NCBI GenBank assembly: GCA_942491535.1
Contig: CALOBV010000005.1
Location: forward strand, 306,756-370,755
Source: JAUVKT01 sp942491535
GTDB lineage: Bacteria; Bacteroidota; Bacteroidia; Bacteroidales; VadinHA17
Reading direction: 5' to 3'
DNA: 64,000 bases
The notes beneath the pieces were generated by a model that did no database searches, was not told the DNA's origin, and worked only from the letters and a program-made list of their open reading frames with translations. Made by a program: the position numbers and the translations under genes. Positions 19,080-28,071 of the stretch are shown here, in pieces (the first letter of the stretch is position 1; the number at the start of each line of letters is the position of its first letter).

Positions 19080-19258
19080 TAACTGGGTTGAAAAGGTTTA
19101 AGTGGTTTAAGTGGTTTAAGTGGTTGAAAAAGTTTAAATCCTTATGCTAATTCATTTTAGATAATTTAAACCATTTGTTGCATTGGCAACAATTTAAACC
19201 AGATCGCACATAGCGATCATTTCAACTATTGATCACCGAAGGTGAACATCTCAACTTA
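19080..19258. repeat. intergenic GTGGTTTAA tandem tract followed by three small hairpins
   Basis: Within the 281-base gap between the NSS transporter and tamL. Three GTGGTTTAA-like units lie at about 19093-19123, then an AT-rich bridge. Three perfect stem-loops follow: 19175-19192 (TTGTTGC-ATTG-GCAACAA), 19202-19218 (GATCGC-ACATA-GCGATC) and 19233-19245 (TCACC-GAA-GGTGA). The spacers read AATTTAAACCA, ATTTCAACTATT and ACATCTCAACTT. No gene seen. The last hairpin lies 14 bases past the tamL stop and might aid its termination, though no T-run follows. Confidence 0.7.
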
Positions 19259-21607
19259 TTAGAATGGATATCCTATGCTGAAGCTGAGATTAAAATCTTC
19301 TCTCCAGTTCAGATCACGGTTGCTTATAATCCATTTCGAAGCATCAGAAATCTGCGGATCCCTCAATTTCATACCAAGGTCGGTACGCAGGATAATAAAA
19401 TTCAGATCAAACCTTAACCCCAGTCCAGTACCCACAGCAAATTCTTTGTAAAACCTGTCGAACTCGAAATTTGCTCCCGGCCTGTCCTCATCAACATTAT
19501 AGGTCCATATATTACCTGCATCAAGAAACATTGCGCCCTCCAGTATCCAGAATAATTTAAACCTGTACTCTGCATTAAGTTCGATCTTTATATCAGCAGT
19601 AGAATTAAAAAATGAAAAATTTGAGGGGATATGAGATCCGGGGCCAAGCGATCTTACCTGCCAGGCTCTGATCCCGTTCGCACCTCCGCTAAAATACTGC
19701 TTTTCAAAGGGCATACCTTCTGAATTACCATAGGGAATTCCAATACCGGCAAAAGCCCTGTAAACAATTGAGCTTACATCATTCAGGGTACGGTTATACC
19801 TGAAATCAATATCTCCTCTTACATACTGGGCAAAATTCTGATTAAATATCCTGTAGCTGCCATCCACCTTCTCACTTTTGGCAGCATTAAAAGCAGCAGC
19901 CAATAAGTTACCCGCCAGTTCGCCGTTAAACTTAATATACCAATAACTCCTGGCTTTATTAATATTCTGATTATTAAATATATATGTATAACTTCCCCCA
20001 ACTATCATAATATCCTTATAACTGTAAGCCAGGTAAGATGAAGTATCAATATCCATCTCAAACTCCGGATCTATATATGGAAGACTTACAACGTTAAGCT
20101 GTAATGGATTAATGCTATGGGACTTGAAATTGCCAGATTTCCATTTATAACCAAAGGTAGCGTTCGCCACTGTCCTGGTATAGACAGGCATCTTCTGATA
20201 ATTATATGCCGTCTGTATAGTTGTCTTTGGGTTATATTTCTTTATAAACTTCTCACTTTCAATAAAAGGGAAGAGGAATCTTGGCAGGGTCAGAGTAGTT
20301 TCAAATCCGTATTCCTGGGTACTCCTCGACCCTGAAATCTTTTCTTCGAGGGCTTCATATGAACCCTTAATTTTTACATTAAGTTGCTCTGCTCCCTTGA
20401 AAAGGTTTTTGTGCTGGTAAACGAGGTTGACGGCACCTCCAAGATTTCCAGCAGAGTTAGTACCCTCAAGTTCGATTCTGAATGCCTGCTTAATAACCGG
20501 TGTAATTTGCACCACACAGTTAAGCATTATTTCTCCTCTTTCGTTTGTGATAAGGGGATCGGTTTCAGAATACCTGATATTAACCCTGCCAAAAGCCTGC
20601 AGTGAGCTCAGGTGCCCCTGCGATTGTTCCATATTTGTTACCTGAAATAAATCACCGGGTTTAATGTAGAGAGACTGAACAATTACATCATACTTTACCG
20701 ATTGTACCGAGAGGTTTGAAATAAAATAAAAGTTATCATATAAAGTGGTATCCTGACTTAAAAAATATCCCTGCCTGTCGTCCAGGGCAGCCCTCGGATC
20801 AAAATCGGGATATATATAAACATCTTTTATCCGGTATCGTTTATGATGTCTTTCTGTAATCCTGTTGTTCGGACCAATGTGCTCGGCCAGTTTAACCAGG
20901 TATTCAATATCGACGGTTCTCTTTCCAATAGTAGAATCTACCCTGAAACTAATATTATCACGTGAAAAGCCATAGAATCCCAGATCCTTTATCAACCTTT
21001 CAACTCTAAGTCTCTCCGACTGTAAGCGGTCGACATCGTATATTTCACCCTTCCCGATAATACAATTTACCGAATCCATATATATGAATTTTCGAAGAGT
21101 TGTATCCCTTACATTATATGTAATATTTCTGATCCGGTAAGGATCGCGTGCATTTATGTCATAAACAATATTAGCCCTTTTCTTCCTTACAAAATAATCT
21201 GCATCCACAGTAGCATTAAAGTATCCTTTCGAAAATAAGTAATTCTCAAGTTGTTCGGATGATTTTGCAGCAGTAAAAGGATCAAAAACCACTGGCTCTT
21301 CTCCTATCCTTCTCAGCCATCCATGAGGCCAGCCTTCCTTTTCGATATTGGATAGATTATACAGGCCGAGATGAAAGCGGGCTCCAAAAATCTTTTTGTT
21401 GGGCGACTGCTTGATATAGGGCGACAGATCGTTTTTTTTGACGTCATTATTATCGATCTTTATATCCGACTTATCAAGCAGACTCTCATCCTCGCTGATA
21501 TATTTTGTTGGATTACAAGCAGCTGCAATCAGAATAATTATAAGGCTACCTGCAACTAATAGCGACTTATTATTTTTATTTGGCGTAAAATATTTCAAAA
21601 TTTGCAA
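19259..21607 (-). CDS. lipoprotein Omp85-family protein, TamL-like outer-membrane assembly factor
   Basis: 782 residues. The N-terminus has a hydrophobic segment ending in a lipobox (LIAAAC, lipidated C31). POTRA-like repeats follow (residues about 40-400), then a C-terminal surface-antigen/Omp85 barrel whose last residues are FSIGYPF, ending in the terminal Phe expected of barrels. The barrel contains the GGANGIRAW segment. Lipidated TamA homologues are the TamL form known in Bacteroidota; a tamB gene is not in this window. A -7 box TATATTTG at 21618-21625 implies a very short leader. Confidence 0.88.
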   Translation of the reverse strand: MQILKYFTPNKNNKSLLVAGSLIIILIAAACNPTKYISEDESLLDKSDIKIDNNDVKKNDLSPYIKQSPNKKIFGARFHLGLYNLSNIEKEGWPHGWLRRIGEEPVVFDPFTAAKSSEQLENYLFSKGYFNATVDADYFVRKKRANIVYDINARDPYRIRNITYNVRDTTLRKFIYMDSVNCIIGKGEIYDVDRLQSERLRVERLIKDLGFYGFSRDNISFRVDSTIGKRTVDIEYLVKLAEHIGPNNRITERHHKRYRIKDVYIYPDFDPRAALDDRQGYFLSQDTTLYDNFYFISNLSVQSVKYDVIVQSLYIKPGDLFQVTNMEQSQGHLSSLQAFGRVNIRYSETDPLITNERGEIMLNCVVQITPVIKQAFRIELEGTNSAGNLGGAVNLVYQHKNLFKGAEQLNVKIKGSYEALEEKISGSRSTQEYGFETTLTLPRFLFPFIESEKFIKKYNPKTTIQTAYNYQKMPVYTRTVANATFGYKWKSGNFKSHSINPLQLNVVSLPYIDPEFEMDIDTSSYLAYSYKDIMIVGGSYTYIFNNQNINKARSYWYIKFNGELAGNLLAAAFNAAKSEKVDGSYRIFNQNFAQYVRGDIDFRYNRTLNDVSSIVYRAFAGIGIPYGNSEGMPFEKQYFSGGANGIRAWQVRSLGPGSHIPSNFSFFNSTADIKIELNAEYRFKLFWILEGAMFLDAGNIWTYNVDEDRPGANFEFDRFYKEFAVGTGLGLRFDLNFIILRTDLGMKLRDPQISDASKWIISNRDLNWREDFNLSFSIGYPF

Positions 21608-21668
21608 TGCTATTCCGCAAATATATTAATAATTAGTATCAATTATCTAAAAAGATAAACTCAGAAGT

Positions 21669-22436
21669 ATGTTAAGCAAAAAGCAGGTTAAACTTATCGG
21701 TTCGCTACAAAGAAAGAAACAAAGAGATATAACAGGTCTTTATGTAATAGAAGGCGACAAACTTGTGCGTGAGTATCTTGAAGCAGGGGAAGATATTACT
21801 CTCCTTGCTGGAAAACCTGAGTGGTTAGCGTCCTTGCCTGCAAGCCAGCTTGAGGGAGTGGGAGATATTGTCGAATTAAACTATGCAGAACTTAAGAAAG
21901 TAAGCTCGCTAAGCAGTCCACACAATTCACTGGCTTTGGTAAGACCAAAAAAGAAGGAATTATCGGAGGCCGAGATTAAAGGTAACCTTAGCCTGGCACT
22001 CGATTTTATCCAGGACCCCGGGAACATGGGAACCATTATCAGGACTGCAGCCTGGTTTGGAATAAAGAATATTGTATGTTCCAACAACTGTGTCGATGTA
22101 TATAATCCCAAAGTAATCCAGGCTACAATGGGTGGTCTCCTTGTGACTGACCTTTACTATACCGATCTTTCAGAATTTCTGAACACGGCTTCCAAAAACA
22201 ATATTAATATTTATGCTACAACTCTTGATGGAAAATCTATGTACGAAGAGGAACTTGATACTAATGGAATAATTCTTTTTGGGAATGAGTCGATCGGTGT
22301 TTCAGAAGAACTCATTCAATTTGTATCAAAAAAAATAATGATACCATTTGGAGCAAGACCGGGGCCAGGGATTGAATCGCTGAACGTTGCTACCTCGGCA
22401 GCCATAATCTGCAGTGAATTTATAAGAAGAAAATAA
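21669..22436 (+). CDS. SpoU/TrmH-family RNA 2'-O-methyltransferase
   Basis: 255 residues with an N-terminal substrate-binding domain (VKLIGSLQRKKQRD, GLYVIEGDKLVREYL) and the SPOUT knot. Motif 1 is DPGNMGTIIRTAAWFG, motif 2 LFGNESIGVSEE and motif 3 IPFGARPGPGIESLNVATSA. It transfers a methyl group from SAM to a ribose in rRNA or tRNA; the target cannot be told. Divergent from tamL with a 61-base shared promoter region, and convergent with porT (4-base gap). Confidence 0.92.
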   Translation: MLSKKQVKLIGSLQRKKQRDITGLYVIEGDKLVREYLEAGEDITLLAGKPEWLASLPASQLEGVGDIVELNYAELKKVSSLSSPHNSLALVRPKKKELSEAEIKGNLSLALDFIQDPGNMGTIIRTAAWFGIKNIVCSNNCVDVYNPKVIQATMGGLLVTDLYYTDLSEFLNTASKNNINIYATTLDGKSMYEEELDTNGIILFGNESIGVSEELIQFVSKKIMIPFGARPGPGIESLNVATSAAIICSEFIRRK

Positions 22437-22440
22437 AAGA

Positions 22441-23154
22441 CTATTCAAAATGAAATGCCAGCACCCATATTCGCGAATGGAGTGCTTCAATAGCATTTGC
22501 ATATTGAGAATGACCGGGAGCCGGTTCATGCACTAGCACATCATTTAGCCCGGTCGACATTTTAAGCTCAACTGCCAGCTTGAAAAAAGGCAGGTAGATA
22601 TCCAGTCCTGCACCTATTTCATAATATAAATCGGGTCTCTTAAGCCTGAGATAGACAGGTTCCTCATCATCATATTCCTTCCTTCCGGCAAGGTCGTATC
22701 TGAAATTCAATCCTCCTACGAGGTAGGGCCTGAAATTATTCAGCCTGTCTCCCTTTGTCTTAACAAGAAGAGGAAATTCAAGGAAAGATGATTCAAGCTT
22801 CTGCCTGTCATCATATAGTTCCTGATTCTTGTAATATAACAGGTTCCTCTGCCCAAAAGATACACCCGGTAAAAATCTGACATCGAAATACTTTAAGGGC
22901 TTATAATCAATAATAACCTGGATATTTATCCCGGGCTGAAGGAAACTTACCTCAGGGTAGAGAGAATCTACAGCATAATATTCCTGCGACTTGGTAGTGT
23001 TAAAATCAAGTGAATTAAATCCAATACTAAATCCAAAGTGCAGCATCTTGTCATCATAAGTTGATGAATTCTTTGGCTTCTGACGCTGACCAAATACACT
23101 GAGGCTTCCTGCAAGAAAAAATAACAGGATTAAATATTTAATACTACCCCTCAC
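22441..23154 (-). CDS. porT: PorT family outer-membrane protein of the type IX secretion system
   Basis: 237 residues with a signal peptide (IKYLILLFFLAGSLSVFGQ) and a predicted eight-stranded barrel. Landmarks are MLHFGFSIGFNSLDF near the start, RFLPGVSFGQRNLLYY, and ESSFLEFPLLVKTKGDR midway. Location beside ubiE matches porT (sprT) in several Bacteroidota, which supports assigning it to the T9SS. No other T9SS gene lies here, and no exported protein in the window shows an obvious T9SS C-terminal domain. A -7 box TATATTTG lies at 23180-23187. Confidence 0.82.
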   Translation of the reverse strand: MRGSIKYLILLFFLAGSLSVFGQRQKPKNSSTYDDKMLHFGFSIGFNSLDFNTTKSQEYYAVDSLYPEVSFLQPGINIQVIIDYKPLKYFDVRFLPGVSFGQRNLLYYKNQELYDDRQKLESSFLEFPLLVKTKGDRLNNFRPYLVGGLNFRYDLAGRKEYDDEEPVYLRLKRPDLYYEIGAGLDIYLPFFKLAVELKMSTGLNDVLVHEPAPGHSQYANAIEALHSRIWVLAFHFE

Positions 23155-23221
23155 CTTTTCTGTTATTATTATTTGTCATCAAATATATTAAACTTATTCT
23201 TTATAGATATATTGTATCATT

Positions 23222-23287
23222 CTCTTAGCTCTCAGCTCTTAGCTCAGCTCTTAGCTCTTAGCTCTTAGCTCTTTGCCCTTAGCTCTT
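23222..23287. repeat. AGCTCTT tandem tract
   Basis: Seven to eight imperfect copies of the heptamer AGCTCTT on the plus strand with a TTTGCCC interruption. The tract overlaps the 3' end of ubiE: the last two codons (AAG AGC) and the TAA stop are made of repeat sequence. The same heptamer recurs at 26932-26970 and, reversed, at 54270-54298. Confidence 0.9.
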
Positions 23288-23977
23288 CACACCAGCATAT
23301 ATAGTGGCCACTCCCCCGGTAAGTCTTCTCTGGCTAAGATCAGAAAAACCTGCTGATGCCAGTAACTCAAGAAAACGGTCTCCCTCAGCAAAAGCCATTA
23401 CAGATTCAGGGAGATAGGTATATGCTCCCTCGCTCTTTGAAAATACTTTGCCAAACAAGGGCAGTATTCGGTTAAAATAAAAATAATATATACTCTTAAA
23501 TGGAAACCTGGTGGGTTTTGAGAATTCCAGTACCATAATAACACCTCCTTTTGAGAGTACCCTGTTCATCTCCTTTAGTCCTTTAAGCGGATCCTCAAAA
23601 TTCCTTACCCCGAAGGCAACCATGCTAACATCAAAGACTGAATCCTCAAAAGGCAGATTTTCACTTTCAGCCAGTTCCAACCTGATTTTATTTTCAAGGT
23701 GCCTTCTATGTATCTTCTTCCTCCCTTCTTCCAGCATCCTCTGGCTAATATCCACGCCAATTATTGACTCCGGCTTCAACCTCATAGCCGCCAGGGCAAG
23801 GTCACATGTTCCAGTAGCTACATCCAGAATACGTTGCGGCTGAATTCTTTTACTTATTTCCGCAATAGCTTTCTTTCTCCATAAAAAATCCGTCCCGAAT
23901 GAAAGAAAATGATTCAGAAAATCATATCTCCATGCAATCGAATCGAACATAGATCTTACTTCATGCTTCTTGCCCAT
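23279..23977 (-). CDS. ubiE: demethylmenaquinone/ubiquinone methyltransferase UbiE/MenG
   Basis: 232 residues from the ATG at 23977; a TTG three codons earlier is possible. SAM-binding motif I is DVATGTCDLAL; further family blocks are MFDSIAWRYDFLNHFLSFG, MVAFGVRNFEDPLKGLKEM and the C-terminal LTGGVATIYAGVK. It performs the C-methylation that finishes menaquinone, the expected respiratory quinone of this phylum. A -7 box TATCTTTG lies at 23998-24005. The final codons sit in a tandem repeat tract. Confidence 0.95.
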   Translation of the reverse strand: MGKKHEVRSMFDSIAWRYDFLNHFLSFGTDFLWRKKAIAEISKRIQPQRILDVATGTCDLALAAMRLKPESIIGVDISQRMLEEGRKKIHRRHLENKIRLELAESENLPFEDSVFDVSMVAFGVRNFEDPLKGLKEMNRVLSKGGVIMVLEFSKPTRFPFKSIYYFYFNRILPLFGKVFSKSEGAYTYLPESVMAFAEGDRFLELLASAGFSDLSQRRLTGGVATIYAGVKS

Positions 23978-24124
23978 AAATATCAATTTAGGAATTGCAA
24001 AGATATAAGTTTAATCGATTCATTTAAAAGTCGTAATATTATTGGTGTAAACCAGTTAATATCTTATTTTTTTTGACTCGTAAAAGATGACTATTTTTAC
24101 AAAAACGTAAATAAATCACATCCT

Positions 24125-24883
24125 ATGAAAAAAATCGTTCTTATAACAGGTGCAACTGCTGGTATTGGACTTAGTACAGCTAAAATATTCGCAAAAAACA
24201 GTTACAACCTGATAATCACCGGGAGAAGATCCGACAGGCTTGATGAATTGGAGAAGTACCTTAAATCTAAATATAATATCAATATATTATCACTCAACTT
24301 CGATGTACGAAATCTGAATGAGGTAGAAGATAAGCTGGGCAATCTGCCTGATGAATGGAGGGATATAGATATACTGGTGAATAATGCCGGACTGGCAGTA
24401 GGGCTCGGGCATATAGATAATGGGGTAATCGACGACTGGGAAAGAATGATTGACACAAATATCAAAGGACTATTATATGTTACCAGGATCATCTCTCCAT
24501 TGATGGTAAAAAGAAATAAGGGTCATATTCTGAATATTGGTTCAATAGCCGGTAAGGAAGTGTACGAGAACGGGAATGTATATTGTGCAAGCAAATATGC
24601 CGTAGATGCACTTTCAAAAGCTATGAGGATAGACCTTGTAAAGAATAATATCAAGGTTACAAATATAGCCCCCGGCATGGTTGACACCGAGTTCTCACTT
24701 GTAAGATTCAAGGGAGATGAAGAAAAGTCAAAGATTCCATATAATGGCATGAAACCTCTGACAGGAGACGATATTGCAGATGTAATTTATTACTGCTCAA
24801 CATTGCCAGAGCATGTAAACATAAACGATGTAGTAATAATGCCAACTTCACAGGCCAGTGCTACAGTAGTTGACAGAAAATAG
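24125..24883 (+). CDS. short-chain dehydrogenase/reductase, YdfG-like
   Basis: 252 residues. Cofactor motif TGATAGIG at 8-15, NNAG at 86-89 and catalytic S140, Y153 and K157 (YCASK) are all present. RR at 34-35 suggests NADP preference. Closest in style to YdfG, an NADP-dependent 3-hydroxy acid dehydrogenase acting on serine and 3-hydroxypropionate-like compounds; the substrate is inference. It begins a co-directional run with the Ldh-family gene 36 bases downstream. Confidence 0.9.
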   Translation: MKKIVLITGATAGIGLSTAKIFAKNSYNLIITGRRSDRLDELEKYLKSKYNINILSLNFDVRNLNEVEDKLGNLPDEWRDIDILVNNAGLAVGLGHIDNGVIDDWERMIDTNIKGLLYVTRIISPLMVKRNKGHILNIGSIAGKEVYENGNVYCASKYAVDALSKAMRIDLVKNNIKVTNIAPGMVDTEFSLVRFKGDEEKSKIPYNGMKPLTGDDIADVIYYCSTLPEHVNINDVVIMPTSQASATVVDRK

Positions 24884-24919
24884 TTTATTACAGAAATATT
24901 AATCAAATCCTAAATAACT

Positions 24920-25990
24920 ATGTATTCTTACACCTACCTCTTCGATGTTACGAAAAACATCCTTCTAAAAATGGGTTGCTCAGAACAGGATGCCCATACC
25001 ATAACGGATGTCCTCCTTAAAGCTGAGCTGAGATCTATTTCATCTCATGGATTGCTAAGGATCAAGTCTTATTATCAGCTGGTAAAAGAATCCCATATTA
25101 ATGTCAGTCCTAACATAAAGGTTGTTCATGAAACTCCTGGAACGGCGGTGGTTGACGGTGATCTTTCATTTGGCATGGTAGCAGCCAAAAGATCAATGGA
25201 GCTGGCCATGGAAAAGGCCGAAAAGGTTGGTTCCGGATGGGTTGCAACCAGGAATTCAAATCACTTTGGTATAGCTGGCTACTATGCAATGATGGCTCTC
25301 GAAAAGGATATGATCGGCATAAGTCTTACCCACGCCAATCCATCTGTTGCACCAACATGGTCAATCGATCGCCTCCTGGGAACAAACCCTATCGCTATGG
25401 CTGTACCCACAAAAAATCAGCCTCCCTATGTGGCCGACTTTGCAACAACGCCTGTAGCAAGGGGAAAGATAGCAATAAAGGAAAAGATAGGTGAAAAACT
25501 TCCACTTGGCTATGTACAGGATAAATACGGGTCCCCATCAGACGATCCTTCAATACTTAGAGATGGTGGAGCAATTCTTCCCCTGGGAGGAGATTACCTC
25601 CATGGCAGTCATAAGGGATATTGCCTGGGATCAATGGTGGATATCCTCTCCGGAGTATTAAGTGGTGCTAACTTCGGTCCCTTTGTACCACCGGTTGCCA
25701 CTTATCTGCCCAGGAGAAAAGAAACGGTCGGACTGGGAACAGGTCATTTTTTCGGTGCTATAAAAATCGATGGTTTTATGCCAGCCGATGAGTTCAAGGA
25801 AAGAATGGATCAGTGGATAACTCACTTCAGAAATGGAAAGACCGTTGAAAATGAGGAAAAAATTCTTATCCCCGGAGATATTGAAAGAGAAGCAGAAGAA
25901 AGAATAATGAAGGAAGGTATTGAACTTGTTCCTGCTGTCAGGGATGAGTTTAAGCAGGTAGCCGACGAGCTGGGCGTTGATTTCGAATAA
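24920..25990 (+). CDS. Ldh-family NAD(P)-dependent oxidoreductase (malate/L-lactate dehydrogenase type)
   Basis: 356 residues, full length for the LDH2/MDH2 family, which is unrelated to classical LDH. Visible are RSISSHGLLRIKSYYQLV, the NHFGIAGYYAMMALEKD segment with catalytic His, the LLGTNPIAMAVPT block and GHKGYCLG-like SHKGYCLGSMVD. Such enzymes reduce 2-oxoacids (malate, lactate, ureidoglycolate, 2,3-diketogulonate). With the SDR upstream it could form a hydroxyacid pathway, but the substrate is unknown. Confidence 0.9.
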   Translation: MYSYTYLFDVTKNILLKMGCSEQDAHTITDVLLKAELRSISSHGLLRIKSYYQLVKESHINVSPNIKVVHETPGTAVVDGDLSFGMVAAKRSMELAMEKAEKVGSGWVATRNSNHFGIAGYYAMMALEKDMIGISLTHANPSVAPTWSIDRLLGTNPIAMAVPTKNQPPYVADFATTPVARGKIAIKEKIGEKLPLGYVQDKYGSPSDDPSILRDGGAILPLGGDYLHGSHKGYCLGSMVDILSGVLSGANFGPFVPPVATYLPRRKETVGLGTGHFFGAIKIDGFMPADEFKERMDQWITHFRNGKTVENEEKILIPGDIEREAEERIMKEGIELVPAVRDEFKQVADELGVDFE

Positions 25991-26166
25991 GGTTCTTGAT
26001 TAATTTAAGGGGGGGGCTTTTTATGCTTTATATTAAGCAATATAGAGATCTGATAAATCAGCTAAAAACATTAAGCTCTGGCTTTTGACAAATCCTTTTT
26101 TGTGACTTTTATCAGGCTATAATTCGATTCAAAATCTCTTAATTTGCAGAAACAAATCTTAGATAA

Positions 26167-26910
26167 ATGCAAGAGGTCCTACTCAATAGAAAAACTATCA
26201 GGAAGTATAAAAATACAGGTATCTCAGAAGAGCTGCTAAATGAACTACTGGAAGCTTCATGTCGTACTTCTACTACCGGCAATATGCAGGTATACAGTAT
26301 TATAATAAGCAGAGACGCCAGGCTTAAAGAAGAGCTCGGACCATGCCACTTTAATCAGCCAATGGTGAAGGATGCACCGGTATTACTTACCTTCTGTGCC
26401 GATTTTAACAGGTTTAACCTCTGGTGCAGGCAGAGAAATACTGAACCAGGATATGATAACTTCCTGTCGTTTATGACTGCGGCTATCGATGCACTCCTTG
26501 CTGCACAAACATTCTGTATCGCCGCAGAATCAAAGGGGCTTGGAATTTGTTACCTGGGAACAACCATTTATACAGCCGATAAGATTATAGATATCCTCGA
26601 ACTTCCAAAGGGAGTAGTTCCGCTTACAACTATAACACTGGGCTGGCCGGATGAAGATCCGGTTCAGGTAGACAGGCTTTCACTCTCGGCAGTAATTCAT
26701 AAAGAGAAGTATCAGAACTACAGTGAAGAGGATATAGATAATATATATTCATTCAAAGAGTCAAGAGACGATTCAAAACAATTTGTAAAAGAAAACAACA
26801 AGCAGAACCTCGCCCAGGTATTTACTGATATCAGGTATAAGAAAGAAGATAACGAACACTTCTCGAAAGTTCTGCTCGATGTACTTAAGAAACAGGGATT
26901 TATGTCTTAA
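26167..26910 (+). CDS. nitroreductase-family NAD(P)H-dependent oxidoreductase
   Basis: 247 residues, FMN-binding nitroreductase fold. N-terminal RKTIRKYKNTGISEELLNEL gives the phosphate-binding RxxxR pattern; SCRTSTTGNMQVYS and the GLGICYLGT loop are typical. The lengthened C-terminal arm (residues 185-247) is seen in NfsA/Frp-type members. It reduces flavins, quinones or nitro compounds. It lies 176 bases after the Ldh gene; that gap holds a run of eight G and nothing else recognised. Confidence 0.88.
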   Translation: MQEVLLNRKTIRKYKNTGISEELLNELLEASCRTSTTGNMQVYSIIISRDARLKEELGPCHFNQPMVKDAPVLLTFCADFNRFNLWCRQRNTEPGYDNFLSFMTAAIDALLAAQTFCIAAESKGLGICYLGTTIYTADKIIDILELPKGVVPLTTITLGWPDEDPVQVDRLSLSAVIHKEKYQNYSEEDIDNIYSFKESRDDSKQFVKENNKQNLAQVFTDIRYKKEDNEHFSKVLLDVLKKQGFMS

Positions 26911-26931
26911 ACGACCAGGGACCTACCCTTT

Positions 26932-26970
26932 TCTCTTAGCTCTTAGCTCTTAGCTCTTAGCTCTTTGCCT
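26932..26970. repeat. AGCTCTT tandem tract, second copy
   Basis: Four perfect CTTAGCT-phase heptamers then TTTGCC, on the plus strand between two convergent genes. Same heptamer, same orientation and same TTTGCC ending as at 23222-23287. Confidence 0.9.
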
Positions 26971-26973
26971 CCC

Positions 26974-27903
26974 TTAAAACCTCTTCGTGTAAGCATGACA
27001 ATAGGGCATCTTACCATTATTGAAATAATAATCCTGGTGGTAATCCTCAGCCTCATAAAACTCAGTTGCAGGGCTTAGCTCTGTGGCAATCTTGAAGCCC
27101 TTTGAAGATAACAGACCAAGCAGCTCCTTTGCTGTTTTTGCCTGTTGCTCATTCAAATAAAATATTCCCGATCGGTACTGATCACCAACATCAGGCCCCT
27201 GCCTGCCAACCTGGGTCGGATCATGTATCTCCAGGAAGAGCTTTACAATTTTTTCATATGATATCTTATCGGGGTCAAATACAACTTTCACAGCCTCTGC
27301 ATGACCGGTACGACCGGTACATACTTCCCTATATGAAGGATTCTTAACATGGCCGCCAATATAACCTGAGGTAACTGTCTTCACTCCGGGTTCTTTCTGA
27401 AGGTAGTATTCAACTCCCCAGAAACAACCCCCTGCAAGAATGGCAGTCTCGTATCTGCCCTGATCAAGATCGGCCGGTACAAAATCCATTGAGACTGAAT
27501 TGACGCAATGCCTTGTATTAAGAGAGGTAAAGCCCTCTCCAAGAAAGACATGTCCGAGATGACCTCCGCAATTATTGCAAACAATTTCTGTTCTTAAACC
27601 ATCGGCATCCGGTATTCGCTTTACCGCTCCCTCAATTTCGCTGTCAAAACTTGGCCATCCACAATCAGATTCAAACTTGCTCTCCGATTTATAAAGAGCT
27701 TCACCACATTGTTTACATATGTAGGTACCGCTCTCCTTATGATCTGTATATTTTCCGATATAGGGTCTCTCGGTAGCCTTTTTATTTATAACACTGTTTT
27801 CAAAAGGTGTTAAAATATTATAAAATTTATTTTCCTGTCCGCTCATATTTAACGATATAAAAATGCTTGCTCCCAGGAGCAAAAATACTAATGAATTTTT
27901 CAT
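26974..27903 (-). CDS. exported bifunctional peptide-methionine sulfoxide reductase MsrB-MsrA
   Basis: 309 residues from the ATG at 27903. A signal peptide (KNSLVFLLLGASIFISLNMSG) precedes an MsrB domain with zinc ligands C63, C66, C109 and C112 and catalytic C133 (RHCVNS). An MsrA domain follows with GGCFWG (catalytic C160) and the GYIGG/HAEAV blocks. The order B then A, with export, suggests repair of oxidised methionine in envelope proteins. Frame intact; single gene between a repeat tract and the divergent BNR protein. Confidence 0.93.
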   Translation of the reverse strand: MKNSLVFLLLGASIFISLNMSGQENKFYNILTPFENSVINKKATERPYIGKYTDHKESGTYICKQCGEALYKSESKFESDCGWPSFDSEIEGAVKRIPDADGLRTEIVCNNCGGHLGHVFLGEGFTSLNTRHCVNSVSMDFVPADLDQGRYETAILAGGCFWGVEYYLQKEPGVKTVTSGYIGGHVKNPSYREVCTGRTGHAEAVKVVFDPDKISYEKIVKLFLEIHDPTQVGRQGPDVGDQYRSGIFYLNEQQAKTAKELLGLLSSKGFKIATELSPATEFYEAEDYHQDYYFNNGKMPYCHAYTKRF

Positions 27904-28071
27904 AATAAACAACATTTATTCATCGATAAAACAATTGAACAAATAATTTAGTTCTAAGACTACATCTTAAAAAAACTTAAATCTGCTATTTAACAAGTAA
28001 GTCTGTACTTTCAATCCCTTATAATTCTGTAGCTTTACAATAGAGAAACTTAATTTAAAATCTATTATAGT

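Noticed and set aside
26017..26026. Run of eight G between the Ldh and nitroreductase genes as a phase-variable switch
   Set aside because: It is outside any reading frame and not placed between promoter boxes that I can recognise.
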